DNA of 64,000 nucleotides. Source: Watersipora subatra. Lineage: Eukaryota > Bryozoa > Gymnolaemata > Cheilostomatida > Watersiporidae. Shown here piece by piece: positions 36,350 to 59,690 of this stretch; position 1 is the stretch's first letter; every line of letters starts with the position of its first letter. Location of the stretch: positions 58,887,196-58,951,195 of the forward strand of contig NC_088708.1 of assembly GCF_963576615.1 (NCBI RefSeq). The letters run 5' to 3'. Under the pieces are notes generated by a model. The model was not told the origin of the DNA. It made no database searches and saw only the letters and a list, made by a program, of their open reading frames with translations. Made by a program: the position numbers and the translations under genes.

Positions 36350-37329
36350 GCCCCTTCCTCAGGTGTACGGAATGAAAGCCTGAAATGCTAGTGCTGGAAT
36401 AATAGATTGCTGTAATTGCTTGGCGAGCAGAAGGGATAATGTTGAGAAAATATGATAGAAAATTGCACTACTGCTGTCAGCAAAACTGCTGTTTTTCTAA
36501 TTCCTTCTTTATAGAAATAGCATTTTCACTTTGCATCTGATTTTTGCTTCCTTGCTCATTTTTTGATTGTACATTATTACTGAAATGTTTTGAATTTTTG
36601 TGATGAGCTCGTTTGCACTTTCTTTGGGGCTGTTTATTTGTATTAGATTTTGGGCTAAGATGTTGTAGACTATTCCAAGTCAAACAATACTCTTTAAATA
36701 TTTTTAGTGAAATTCTATATATTTTGCACATTATTCTACAATCTTTTATGTTAGACTAAAATTCGTAATCATCTAGTCAATTGCTTGACTCAAGTTTCTT
36801 CATTTTTGAAATAAACATTTTCTGCAGTTGTCATAGTTTTAGTTTACCGAATTGCTCCTCCAGGGCCATGCAGAGCGTGAGGGACATAATCAAAGACGAG
36901 GTGTAATGCGAGACATAGAATGTTATTCTACAAGAATTGTGCTCTCCCTCTTCATTGGTTGCCAAAACTACGGCACCACGTGAGCACGCTTTTTCAGTCC
37001 GCAGTCAATACTTCGGAAAGAAGCACATGCCGTTTCTATTTAGTATCTGATAGTACTTTTCTATAGGCGTTCACCGAGCCAGGTTGCTTGCGCTTTGTCG
37101 GTTTGACTATCACCACGTAAAGTTAGCAAACCGATATTTACTGTAGCGTTTGATGGTGAACTAGTCAAAATCAAAACAGTTTTTATTTTTGCGTGTTTGC
37201 AGAATTTCTCAATGCTGTTGCCGACACACTGTTCTGGTAACGCATGAAGAGTAATCGAAAACGCTACACATACCCTTAACTAAATGCCAAAGTTGCATTG
37301 ATATTTGCAATAACGTTACAAAATTCATT
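36350..37329. other. MMS19 3' UTR and PPP1R42 upstream region
   Basis: About 980 bp between the MMS19 stop and the PPP1R42 start, both on +. It should hold the MMS19 3' UTR and the PPP1R42 promoter. A CACGTG E-box lies near 36978. No CpG-rich block or extra exon is evident. Confidence 0.5.
36810..36815 (+). promoter_or_regulatory. Candidate MMS19 polyadenylation signal
   Basis: AATAAA hexamer 461 bp past the MMS19 stop codon and before the PPP1R42 start. It is the best canonical signal in this gap, but a single hexamer in AT-rich DNA is weak evidence. Confidence 0.35.
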
Positions 37330-48089
<10,760 letters not shown>

Positions 48090-48734
48090 GATGCAAGGTT
48101 TAACACTCACATTCTGTTAGCACAGTACCATTGTTTTATTGCCTTTCCCTTGTTTTGCTCAATCTCTATTGCCTTTTTCTTATTTTCTTGAGTCATCAAG
48201 CGGAGTAGACGCTGTATGAGCTATGATAGCACATGAGTACAGCAGTTAACCATAGTACCTGCTGATAAGCTCAGTTGTATATGTCCGTCCCTAGACAAAC
48301 TATTGCCCATAATTATTCTAAAGTATTTTACGTCGACTTTGATGGTTTGTTTACCTTACAACTGTTTCTATATGCTTTCATGACTAACCTTTCATATCTC
48401 ATTGACAATCAATAGAAATATGAACATGTTTACGTTTTAGTGAGCTTTATTCTCTAATTCTACTGACTATGGATAAAAGGTAAGCAAACAACACAAGAAA
48501 ACTATATTCATTTCAGAAGTATTCATGCACAGTGTATATAATAACAATAGCTTGTGTATATGAAAACTGAAAGTCATTGTCAATGTGTATACATAGTAAC
48601 AAATGATATGTAAAGAGAAATTAGCTACTAAAGGAGAAGCTACTAAAGGAGCAGCGATTGCTGAAAAGTCGAGCTAAGAAATCTCTACTGAAAAGAAAGA
48701 TGATCAGGCTACCCTTACACAAGGTGGGCGCTAA
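48090..48734. other. Convergent 3' gap between PPP1R42 and the KY-like gene
   Basis: 645 bp between opposed stop codons. On - there is an AATAAA at 48451-48446, a plausible polyadenylation signal for the KY-like gene. No clear canonical signal is seen for PPP1R42 on +. The two 3' UTRs may overlap. Confidence 0.45.
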
Positions 48735-51700
48735 TTACATTCTAAACTCTAACAGGGTATTGTAGCTGGCAGAGTCGGAGCCATAGTTGGCAGTAAGCGC
48801 AGCAGTGTGCTCCTTGTGCCAGCCAGCCTGGAAAAAGGCAGCTCCTTCCCAGATGCTGTCGGGGCCAAGCTCCAAATGGGTCCACTCTCCTCCCACTACT
48901 ACTGCCACTTTAGAGGCATTCGGCACAGACACCTACAGGAGAAGTGACATGTTTGACACAACATTGTATTACTGAAAAACCATTTGATTCTAAAACGTAA
49001 TCTATGACGAAACACTAGTTAGCACTGACGACCCGGCGATGCTTGCTTGATGAACACCAGATCTTCTTAGGAACACGTATTTACTGCATTCAAAAAATGT
49101 CTAATCAATGTAAGAAGTTGTGAGCAGAGTGAGTGACTAGCGGAGTGAGTGACTAGCGGAGTGAGTGACTAGCGGAGTGAGTGACTAGCGGAGTGAGTGA
49201 CTAGCGGAGTGAGTGACTAGCGGAGTGAGTGACTAGCGGAGTGAGTGACTAGCGGAGTGAGTGACTAGCGGAGTGAGTGACTAGCGGAGTGAGTGACTAG
49301 CGGAGTGAGTGACTAGCGGAGTGAGTGACTAGCGGAGTGAGAGACTAGCGGAGTGAGTGACTAGCGGAGTGAGTGACTAGCGGAGTGAGTGACTAGCGGA
49401 GTGAGTGACTAGCGGAATGAGTGACTAGCGGAATGAGTGACTAGCGGAGTGAGTGACTAGCGGAGTGAGTGACTAGCGGAGTGAGTGATTATTAGACATG
49501 ATAACGACTAATGGTTGACAGGCTTGCAAATTAGTAAGAGCTGAAAGCCGAACCTGGTAGAAGATGTAGTTAGGTGTAGGGTCCTGAGGAGATTGCGCTG
49601 CAGCAAGATCACCGTCAACTGGAGTATAAAGGTAGCAGCCTTCCTTCCACTGTGAAAACTGCTTGGGGAAGGGCAGGGGAACAGAGGCCACATGACCACA
49701 CTGGATCAGATAATTATAGACTCCTGGGAGTGAGTCACTCGCATCGTCTAGCGGCTGGGCAAATATCTGCATGCAAAAAATATTTAATTTCAGTACGGCC
49801 CTTGTTCCTGATTTCTATCAAACTTGTAACAATACAGCTAAAAATTCTTTGACTGACCAGAAGATACGGTAGGAGGTGGCTGCTCACCTGAAACTTGTAA
49901 ATGCCTGCCTTCGGGAGTCGAAGCTGGAAACTGAGAGTGTCGTCTCGGAACTGTTGGAGTATGTACTCAGTGAGGTCTTGATTGCCAGCTGTCAGTATCA
50001 AGTTTGATGTCGCCCTCAAGGGGGTTGCCGTGGAGAAGCTAACCTACAATCATAAACTTGCAGTTATGATATTTGAGCATTTGAATGAGTGAAGGGTAAA
50101 CGCCATGAGGTTTGGCATAAAGACAGCATAATTTAAACTAACTGCTTTGCTCTAATCATATATAACATAAATGTTGGAGTGTATTTTTAATAAATGCAAG
50201 ATATTATCATGATGACCAACAGGACAAACATACATGCCTGTGTCATGCAGAAAAATATTTGTTTTGCATGTGTGTATACAACCACAGGGTTTAGAACAAA
50301 GGACAAACCTCGATAGAGCCAGTTGTACAGTGTATGAGAGGGTCTTTGTTGCTGATTGTGTTCATACCCAATCTTGAATAAGCCTGTTGCGGTCCTAAAT
50401 ATGCTGCCGGCAACTGAGGAAATCGTATTCCACTCACCTGCAAAATACAAACTTGTGATAAAAGTTTTGGGCTAACACTGTGACAAGCAATTAGGAAAAT
50501 AATTTTATTTCAAACTATAGTAAACCGCGCTGCAATCATATTATCCACTTTAGTTGATGTATTTCCATAACAAGCATGTAGAGAATATCTATTGTTTGAT
50601 TGCAGTAAAGCAAACCTGACAGATCCTTGTGCAGATTGTTACACACAAAACTATTGTACAGTACTGATGCCTCGCACGGTAAACAAAAAGGTAAACTGGC
50701 ACGGTAAACAAAAAGATGGGAGTAAATCGTTCACTTTCGTACCATTTCAAAAGTTGAATGGATATTTCTGTGCAATTGTAACATTTACAAATATAGCAGC
50801 GAACCCTTGAAATAACATGGTACCTGATAGCAAGGCCCCTCATCCTAAAAGCCAAATCGATGACTGTTTTGTTCATGTAGCCAAAAAGCGGCATGAAGAG
50901 TGTCAACAAAGAATGATTGACACTGAGAGATCGATAATGAAACAACAAATGGCGATAAGCAGTTTAATAAAGAAACCACCATTAGCAAGCAAGAATTACT
51001 AACGTTATACCTCGAAGTACACCAACCCACACTGCTCTCAACTACACAAAGCTACTGCAAAGCTTGCCAAATAGGAGCACAAAGTCAACACGAAAATCAT
51101 TGTAGACCTAGAGAAATGGGACAATTATATAAGCAAGCGGTTAAGAAACAATAACTAAAACTAGAAATGAATAAAGATAATAATTACCTCCCCCTGTAAA
51201 ACAGATGTCATATATATATATGTACAAGGGTAGACAATTTCTACATAAAAACGAGCATGCGATTACTTGCTATTAACACACAGCACCAAAAACAAACAAC
51301 TATAAAGAAAAAAGATTAGCCTTACCTCTGGTTCGTTACAGACAACTAAATACTGGCACATGTGCCTGAGAGTTTTGCCGTCAACAGCTGGATCATTGAC
51401 AAAGACTTCCAGGCCATACTCGCCATAAGAGGGGACAGAAACAGAGAATATGGCTGTATCACCAACAGTTCTGTAGAGAATACAGCTCTGCAAATCGCTC
51501 TCAGCATAAGCATTGCTTTTCAACTTGCCAGAAAACAGCAGCTGTTTGTTTAGTTTGAAGCGAACCTGAAAGATGCAAATGAAATATAGCCTATAATCCT
51601 ACAAAAGCATTTTCAACAAAAAATCAGGCCTGATGGTGACTATATCCACCTCAACAGAACAACTAACGGTACAAAATAAAGGATGTGTGTAATCTTAGAC

Positions 51701-54700
51701 AGCAAAAGAATACCACAAAAGCCATGAAAGCAATTTCTATAAATAACTTGAGATCAAACAACATTGACTGAATTAGAGCAGTCTAAGGGAATGCACAAAA
51801 ATATTTTTGTTGGTTAAAAAGGTAAAATACTTGAAACGCCTACTTATGATCACCTCAACTGGGGAATTTTCAAAAGTATAATAAAAATTTGAGGAAATAT
51901 TTGACTGGACATCTCAAGTAATTTCGAAGATACAACTTTCAAAATTTCTTGAAAAATTACAGTTTGGTAAGGGAAAGTGGAGGCAGGTAAAAATTAAAAA
52001 CAAAAGGAATCATATATATAAGATAGGCAAGAAAACAATACGATAGGAAAGTGTAACATCTTTATTCCTGCTCTGGTGGTGACAAAATAAATACGTCGAC
52101 TAATCTTAAGTTAATGGTAAGTACATCAGATATCTCTATCTTTCAACCTACGCATTGCTGAACCTACACTTCAGTTTCTTTCAAGTCTCAAAAATCTCAT
52201 TTTATGGATTATCAACGATTAATTTAGATTTTCTTATGATTTATTTTGAAATTTCTATATAATGAATTTTTAATGCAATGCGTAATATTCATTAAGAAGT
52301 TATTGAAGGTCTCTGGGCTGTGAAACAAATAGCACAGCTTGCAGTGTATTATTCTTACAAAAATAATTACTCCTACATATGACAGTTATAACATTTGAAG
52401 CACATCCTGGGCCAACTGGGCCAACAATGTATCTCAAGAGCAACAGAGCTATTTGAAGGTAATATCAAGCTTTATGAGGCTTAAGACCAAGCATAACTTT
52501 TAGATGTTTCTACTGCACGTTGAGAGCTTTTGTACTACACGACTTTTCTCTAGTTACTTGTAACATACTACATCTCTACAAAAATAGTGAAAATAGTTGT
52601 TGATCTCACCTCAAGCTGGCCCTTCCTTGTTTCAAGAATTCCAGATGTAGCCTTAGTTGAGAGGCCGTGCTTCTTGGCACTAGCAGGGCTGAGGCCCCAT
52701 GTTGTACCAGAGCAAGCAGGGAAAGGCACAATGTGTGGAGGCACTGCTCCAACCTCCAGCTACAACACCAATAGACACCATTTTGTGAAACTTGAGTCAA
52801 TGTATGCTCATGACAGGCTGTGTCAACTAAAACAACATGGCAAAATGCATCATCAACATTGCTCGGGTTGTCAGAGGTGATAGGAAATGTGAACTATGGT
52901 TGAGTCATAAGAAGCAACGGAATTAGCATATAATCAGAGCATCCATGCGTTTGACACCGATGAATGGACCAATAATAAACAAGTCATTAACCACCAGAAA
53001 AGTACTGATAGTTAGTCACTCACTCTATACTCGACTACAGCACAATACATCCTGTTGCTTGACTCCCCAAGCTGCACCTCCCTCGCATAAACAGCCAGCT
53101 TGTAGACTCCAACTGCCGGCGGGCGAATCCTAAAGAGAGATTTGCCATTGCTGGAATCTTGGACACCAAACCTGCTGAGGGGGATGCCTGAAATACTTTC
53201 CCCTCCATCATCTGTGTGCAAGCTGAAGGTGAATTCAAGTCCAGGCCCTCTGTAGTACTCATAGTTCACCTGTTACAAACAGAGAATAGCATATCCAGAA
53301 TCACGCCCGCTTTATATTTGCAGACTGTAACAAGACCAAAGACCGATGCGCCTGCACGGACAAATGTGGAAGAAAACATTACGCCAGCGAGATGTGAATA
53401 ATCATTATTCCTCCTCTCCTGACGACTACAGAAATACACTAGTGACACAATGAGCTCTAGGCAAATAAAGACAACTTACGATGACATTGAACTCATCATC
53501 CTGGACAATTGTGGCAAACGTGTGGCTCTCAAGCTGGAGACAGTATCTGAAGAAGAGGCTCTTGACCAGTGGCAGGTCCTCGAACTCTTCAAGCTCATAC
53601 GGCTGTTCAAGCAGCTGCCACTGCTTGTCCTCTGGAAAGTGTGTGTAGACAAGCTGCCGTGGGTCCACACAGAAATAGTAGTCATCCAGTTCATACCTGT
53701 GGTGTGCATGCAACGGAATATATAGCTGGAGAATACATAGCTACTGACAAACAGGCTTATTCACCCTGCTTTATACTTACTTGATAGGCATTTTAATGGC
53801 AGCCATGTAATAACTTATGTCTTGGAAGAACAGGTGTGTACAAAACACTAAAGACTTAGAAAACCAGACATCTCTAAATTAAACAGGCACTTGACGGATG
53901 CAATGTACATGATTTGAACTTTATCTAGTCGATGAGTTTAACAAAAACAGTAACTGTATGGAATGCTTTGCTCCTTGCTGAGCATCCGAGGGCTGAAGAT
54001 AGTTTGCAGGTAATAACTAGCCATCCATATGACGCTCTAACTACTAACCAAAATTAAATCGTAATGGCATTTCTCTGCATAGCGATGAGTTATGGCATAG
54101 CGACAAGTGACAGGCTGCATGGCTGTTGAGAGATAGAATGTCGTAACAGATTCAAGGATATTTCCTGACAGTGAAATTCCTAACAAGAGCTTACCAGGGG
54201 ATGGACTAGCAGAGGAAGTAATGACTCCAACTGTAATTACTAGAGACATTGGAATGTAAACAAAAAGAGTCCTTCTCTGAGAAAAAGAGATTAAGTTATA
54301 ATACGTACAGCACAGATGACCAGATATTCACCTGATATGCTCAGTTCCCTTCTTGCCAAACATCCTACGAGAAGCCCAGTGGCAGTCGATGAGCCTCCAG
54401 TGACCATGGATGAGGACAGAGTTCCATGCGTGGAAGGCCTGTGTGCCTCGAAATCTCATACCTACAAAAGTTTTTGCTATGACCTCAAAAAATCAGAAAA
54501 CATTTTGGCCATTGAGAAAACCTGATTGATGAAAACTGCTGGTAAGTTAGCTATTGTGTCATCCCAACATTAAATATTCAATTACAGATAGCAAAGGGGA
54601 AATTAACAATCAAACATAGATACAATGCACAAGTCAATGTAGGCTGAGCAAAAGTAGCGAAAAGTAAAGCCGCGCAGGTAGTTGCAACAGACAAACCTGG

Positions 54701-57700
54701 CTTATAATCAGCCCCCTTGGCATAACCACGGATAACTCTGCAGTGAAGACCTGCATAGCTGCACAATGTCTCATATATCTGGGCGTAGCTGGCTTTGCCT
54801 TGCTTCACGTTTAACAATATCTCCTCAGGGCTTCCTGGTTGTACATTGAGAAACTGCATGCCTCCCAAGTCCTTTGTACACAGCCAAAGGAAGATGACTC
54901 TATAACATTGATTAACAATGTACATATACTATAGGAGATTATTAGTAAATACAGTACACGTAAAGGCAGTCAAGCTTGTTTAGCACTTACTTTACATGTC
55001 AAAGGATGTTAAAGCCAGCTATTAGAGAAATATGAAAATGTTAACCCCTGTGTCTGCATCCTAATATTCCATTTAACCACGTAGATATACATGACATTGC
55101 AGAGAACCTAGTAGCAACTTGTCTCTTCGAGCTTGACAAGGTGATCGTATATATGTATGTATGTATCTACATTTGTGAATATGTAAGAATATAGGTGTGT
55201 ATGTAGGCTACTCATGTAAATGCGTCTGTATGTATGCATGTACATGTATGTTTCTACATTTGTGAATATGTAAGAATATAGGTGTGTATGTAGGCTACTC
55301 ATGTAAATGTGTCTGTATGTATGCATGTGTATGTACATATGTATAGATGCACATATGTATGTATATACGGATGCATGTAACGGACATGTTTCTAGAGGTA
55401 AGCGACTATGACCTTTCTGTAATCTGTAACCTAGGATATTTCTGTGTTAAGTCTAAAACTGCTTGGAGTGAGTACATATGCTAATTAATGAGTCCACCAA
55501 GCTGCATGAGTCAACGCTAGTCTATGTATTGTAGTTGAACTCCTAAAATGAAAGCTACTGGGCAAATGGGAACAAAAAATGGCATTTTGAGAGATGATTA
55601 TTCATCATTACTAAAATAGTTGGTCGTGCAGGCATTGGACCCTAGTAGTTGGATAAGACAGTCATTGGACCTGAGCAGTTGGATAACACAGGTATTGAAC
55701 CCCGTAGTTGGCTAACACAGTCATTGGACCCCGTAGTTGGGCAATTATACAGTCATTGGACCTGAGCAGTTGGATAACACAGGTATTGAACCCCGTAGTT
55801 GGCTAACACAGTCATTGGACCCCGTAGGTGGACAATTATACAGTCATTGGACCTCAGCAGTTGGACAATACAGGTATTGGTCCTCAGCAGTTGGATAACA
55901 CAGGTATTAGACCCCGTAGGTGGACAATACAGTCATTCGACCTCAGTAGTTGGACATGGCAGGCATAGATAAAACGTATCTAAAAAAATTTACTAGAAAA
56001 TTGCAGGTAAAGAATCGCACACCGAATTTAATGCTTACACAGCCAGTAGTTAGTAATCAAATTTACAGATATTCTTTCAATGTCAAGTTGCAGTTTTACA
56101 TTCTATAGATAAGGAGCATCCATCACAGCTAGCATGAAGCCTTTACAATATTAGCCTACGGCGATTCTCAATAAAGTTTGGGAGCTTGACTGTAGCAACC
56201 CAAAAATGAAAATGTAAAACTAGGAGTCAAAGGAGAGTTTCATAACGAATGCACCAGTATAAAAGTGAATACCCAATTATCTATTTTACAGTCACAAGCA
56301 GTTAGACCAGCATTACATTTCTACTCAAAAGAGCTGAAAAAATCATAAAGAAATTACCTTATCACTGATATATATCAAGTTAACTGTACAGTTCCTGTTC
56401 AAATGTTTAAGGAATTCATCAGCCTTAATAATACAAACAGTAACGCCTACAGGTATCAAATTATTAAATTTACAATCTTAACACCTTGTTACAGTTATTT
56501 AAGTAATTGTAAGAGGATAAATTTAGGGTTAACCAATCCTCGATAACAGTATTTATATGTATAACAGACACAGAGATTATGTTCACACTCTGTACCCATC
56601 CTTGATAACAGTATTTATATGTATAATAGACACAGAGCTTCTGTTCACACTCTGTACCCATCCTTGAGTATTTACATGTATCACAGACACAGAGCTTCTG
56701 TTCACACTCTGTACCCATCCTTGAGTATTTACATGTATAACAGACACAGAGCTTCTGTTCACACTCTGTACCCATCCTTGAGTATTTACATGTATAACAG
56801 ACACAGAGATTATGTTCACACTCTGTACCCATCCGTGAGCCTAAATTGACCTAATGGCTGCTTCTCAATTTTTACCCTTTCTTAATAAGCAAAGGATTCA
56901 CTATATTTAATCTAACAATTGTGTATTACAAGATTTTATAAAGTATTTCTTTTTTAGGTAGAATGTTTGGAGTCACAAATGCACCTATAACAAACATTAG
57001 AAGGTATAGTTACAGCTGCTGTTGCATACATAATTCATGGACATCTGGGAAAGCTGCAAATGGGTGTTGAACTAGCTGGCACCAATAACAAAGGATTCAC
57101 TACTGCTTGACAAGTCTTGCCAGTATTACATTAAAAATATATCAGCACACATATTAGCAGCCAGGGCTCAGAACACTAATAATATTATGAGCTGTCACCT
57201 GGCTTTCTCTAAATCATCTGTTATGTTTTGATCATAGATAAGATCCCAGATGAGGTCCCTGAAAGAGTTGTGCTCCGTCTTCGCCACCTGAACGGCGTGA
57301 GTGTCGACTGTTATAAACTGCTGAGCTCTCTCGGCGCTAAAGACAAGGTTCTCCTCAAGCTGAGGTGGAGCCGGTTTAGGCACATTCGATAGCTGAGTGT
57401 CCACTTCCTGCAAGATGCATAGAAGAAGGCTTGCAACACCGCAAGATCTAGAATGGTGACATCGTGTGTCATCTTTACTTTGAAAAAGCTAGCATGCTGT
57501 GAGTAACCGACTAAATTAAATCAAGACAGTTTTAAACAAATCACATTCTTCAAATACATGAGTGAAGAGGAAATAGTAAATATCGCAGGAAGCTGGGTCT
57601 CTGCTTACGACTGCATGCATAAACAAACAAGTTTAGAGTTGAGCTGAAGGTAAGCAGGCTAAGTCTTCTATTGCACAGCCTCATGCAAGGTTGGCTAGTC

Positions 57701-58990
57701 ATCGTCTGATCCATCATTAATCAAAATCACAAATTGATTGATGCGCATAATTTGTGGGATTAATCTGCAAGAGTCAATGTAACTTAGGGCGACACTGACT
57801 AAAGAGGACACTGACTAAAGAGAAACGAATTCATCTCATAGTTACAGCGCTCACAATGCTCACAATACGCTTGCAACCAGGCAAGGGAAAACACTAATGC
57901 TTATCATCAAGCTTAGCCCTAGTGTACACGAATACAAGTTGGCTAGGAATGATCTGGTCTAAGGTTAAATGAGGTGTGAAGTAATAAGGAATGCAACACA
58001 GCTCTCTTACCCTTTCTTTTAAGTGCTAGAAACAAAAACAACACGACAATAATGTAGGTACTTCATGTGACAGGAGAATGCGAGTACAGCTTACAAAAAA
58101 GGATGCTCACGGGCGGACCTCTAAAGTAAAAAAATAAGGTCAGAAGGTTATAGCTATATAACAGATGCAGCAGTCTCGATTCCTAACACCTCATCACACG
58201 AAATTCACCGATAGCCATGAAATAGTTTTACCTTAAAAAATCGATCCCTCCATAGCTGATAAGATATAGTACATAGTATCTACTGTGAATTTTATCATCA
58301 AACTAACTTGTTTTCCAACAACCTGATGATACCGGTTAGTGGCAGCGCTGAAGGTCTATAGGTAGTGAATACTTACAGCAATATGGACGGGCTCAAAGGA
58401 TTTGGGCGCTATCGGCACCTGAGCAGTACTTCTCTCAGGAGCAAACTCCATATTAAGCATGTCACTTGCTGGTGGAGGGGCGGGAAAGTCCTCATCCTAC
58501 AGAAATCAAGGGTAGACTGAAACTACTACTGGGATGACGCACAAAGCACAGAGCTATGTCTACCTCTATGCAATACCTGCAAAGAAGAACCATTTTCTAT
58601 TCTATCCGAGATGGTAGACGACGGTGGTGATGAACTCAAATCAAGGCTTGGAACTGTCTGCTCAATGACGGAGGCTGCGTAAAAACTGTCGATTTTAACG
58701 CAAAGCATCTTAGCGAGTGCGAGACGTCGCTGAGAAGTTAGAGGCAGAGTGGCTTCAGCAGGAAAGTTCACTGGTAAGTAGTCGATCGGCAGCTTGCCAT
58801 AGCGATTGGCTGCGTATTCCTTAAGTGGCACCAGGTGCCGGACTATAGGCACGCTTTCAGCTTTTGAGCTCTGATGATCATTTTGGTTTTTCTTATCCTT
58901 GCTCTTAGACTGATCCTTTGGTTCTGCGGAAGACTCTCCTTTTGAGAAGGTAAATATTGATAGAAGCTTATTTTTCTTTCCTTTTTTCAT
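48735..58990 (-). CDS. Kyphoscoliosis peptidase/hillarin-like transglutaminase-fold protein (complete, 13 exons)
   Basis: Coding exons from the 5' end: 58990-58577, 58496-58377, 57407-57199, 54899-54697, 54461-54332, 53696-53480, 53269-53024, 52759-52610, 51565-51326, 50437-50309, 50043-49888, 49766-49554, 48932-48735. All join in phase and give 874 residues. The start is ATG in an ACCATG context, with an in-frame stop upstream. Residues 1-60 are Lys/Ser-rich and probably disordered. The transglutaminase-like core spans about 200-345: VDTHAVQVA, VIFLWLC, YAQIYETLC, CRVIRGYAKGADYKP, then FHAWNSV (His326) and WRLIDCHWAS (Asp341). The usual catalytic Cys is not seen (GKASYAQ at the expected place), as in hillarin, so a structural role is likely. 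Residues 360-874 hold repeated beta-rich KY-type segments (for example PAVGVYKLAVYAR, PSYGEYGLEVFV, PKAGIYKFQ). Known relatives act at the muscle Z-disc or cytoskeleton; the role here is unknown. Confidence 0.9.
49127..49488 (+). repeat. 16-bp minisatellite in last intron of the KY-like gene
   Basis: About 22-23 near-identical copies of a 16-bp unit, GAGTGAGTGACTAGCG. They lie between exons 12 and 13, about 65 bp downstream (in gene direction) of the exon 12 donor at 49554. Only a few units carry a substitution, so the array is young. Confidence 0.97.
50438..51325. other. Intron 9 of the KY-like gene
   Basis: No element recognised, apart from a short direct repeat of GCACGGTAAACAAAAAG at about 50675-50715. 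Overlapping frames on both strands are unsupported. Confidence 0.4.
51566..52609. other. Intron 8 of the KY-like gene
   Basis: About 1 kb of AT-rich intron; I see no gene or element in it. Confidence 0.4.
55165..55335 (+). repeat. Two-copy direct repeat of 87 bp
   Basis: Two copies containing ACATTTGTGAATATGTAAG, GTGTGTATGTAGGCTAC and TCATGTAAATG, with GTAT/ATGC-rich simple sequence between and after them. Confidence 0.9.
55625..55955 (+). repeat. Degenerate minisatellite of about 26-30 bp units
   Basis: Roughly eleven units of the pattern CAGTCATTGGACC, CAGTAGTTGGATAACA with alternating forms (GGTATTGAACCCC against GTCATTGGACC). Unit length varies slightly. Confidence 0.85.
56545..56840 (+). 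repeat. 57-bp minisatellite, five copies
   Basis: Units contain ATAACAGACACAGAG, TGTTCACACTCTGTACCC and ATCCTTGA. The first copy is longer by an insertion (TAACAGTA). The unit is a multiple of three, so repetitive frames are open on both strands and should not be taken as genes. Confidence 0.92.
57408..58376. other. Intron 2 of the KY-like gene
   Basis: About 970 bp of AT-rich sequence. No conserved exon is needed here, since exons 2 and 3 join in phase 0. Confidence 0.4.
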
Positions 58991-59129
58991 GGTAAACAAG
59001 CCGCTAAGAGTCAAATGTAATCACTAAGGTTGACAGTGCGATTCATAACACGTCCATGTTAATGCAATAGTTAGTGAGACTATATGTAGTCTCTTCGCTA
59101 CACTCCCAGCAATCACTGGTGCGTTTACC

Positions 59130-59143
59130 GTTGCCCTAGCAAC
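59130..59143 (-). promoter_or_regulatory. RFX-type X-box upstream of the KY-like gene
   Basis: GTTGCCCTAGCAAC is a perfect match to the X-box pattern (RYYRYY, 1-3 bases, RRNRAC) and is nearly palindromic. It lies 140 bp upstream of the ATG at 58990. RFX factors bind such sites upstream of ciliary genes in animals. Binding here is inference. Confidence 0.6.
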
Positions 59144-59690
59144 CGGCGAGACCACGAATAGTTTTACACAATGATCCACTATTAACCGTCTGTAATGTTT
59201 CGCAATAATATACTTGAAATTCGTCCACAATAAAACTTCTGAAATTCCAAAAGCAGAGGAAATCAGTTTCTGGAAGTTCGTAGTAGATTTAGTTGGTAAT
59301 AAATGTGAATACAAGAATGGGGGTGAAATACATTCGAGGCAAAATAAGAATTTGACCAAGTCTCGTCGTCATAGTAAGAAGAAAATTGAGCTATAGCAAT
59401 GTTCAACCAATGCAAGGTTTAACTTTTGCTTTTAAAAACATCCTGCAGCAAAAACTACTATTAAACAAAAAACTACTATTTTATACTATTAAAGTTATTA
59501 CTGTACAAAGTCTGTACAACTCACATGTTACACTCACTTTCAAACCACCAAATGAAATTCATGTTAAAATCTTGTGGAATAGAAAGTGTTAATAAACTGC
59601 TTTTGGGAGCGCGTTAGGAACAAGGCTGTCATGTAGTTTCCCACCATCTAAGTCCATGACACAAACCAATTATGAGTCAGAGGCAAATTG

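Larger units (their letters stand above)
54900..57198. other. Intron 3 of the KY-like gene, repeat-rich
   Basis: Carries three different minisatellites (55165-55335, 55625-55955, 56545-56840) in otherwise unique AT-rich sequence. Confidence 0.6.

Noticed and set aside
36956..36985. X-box in the PPP1R42 promoter (GTTGCCAAAACTACGGCAC)
   Set aside because: The first half-site fits but no spacing gives a valid second half-site (a T falls where a purine is required).
56470..56849. Repetitive frames on both strands with CVCYTCKYS or TLYPSLSIYMY units
   Set aside because: Products of the 57-bp minisatellite in an intron of the KY-like gene.
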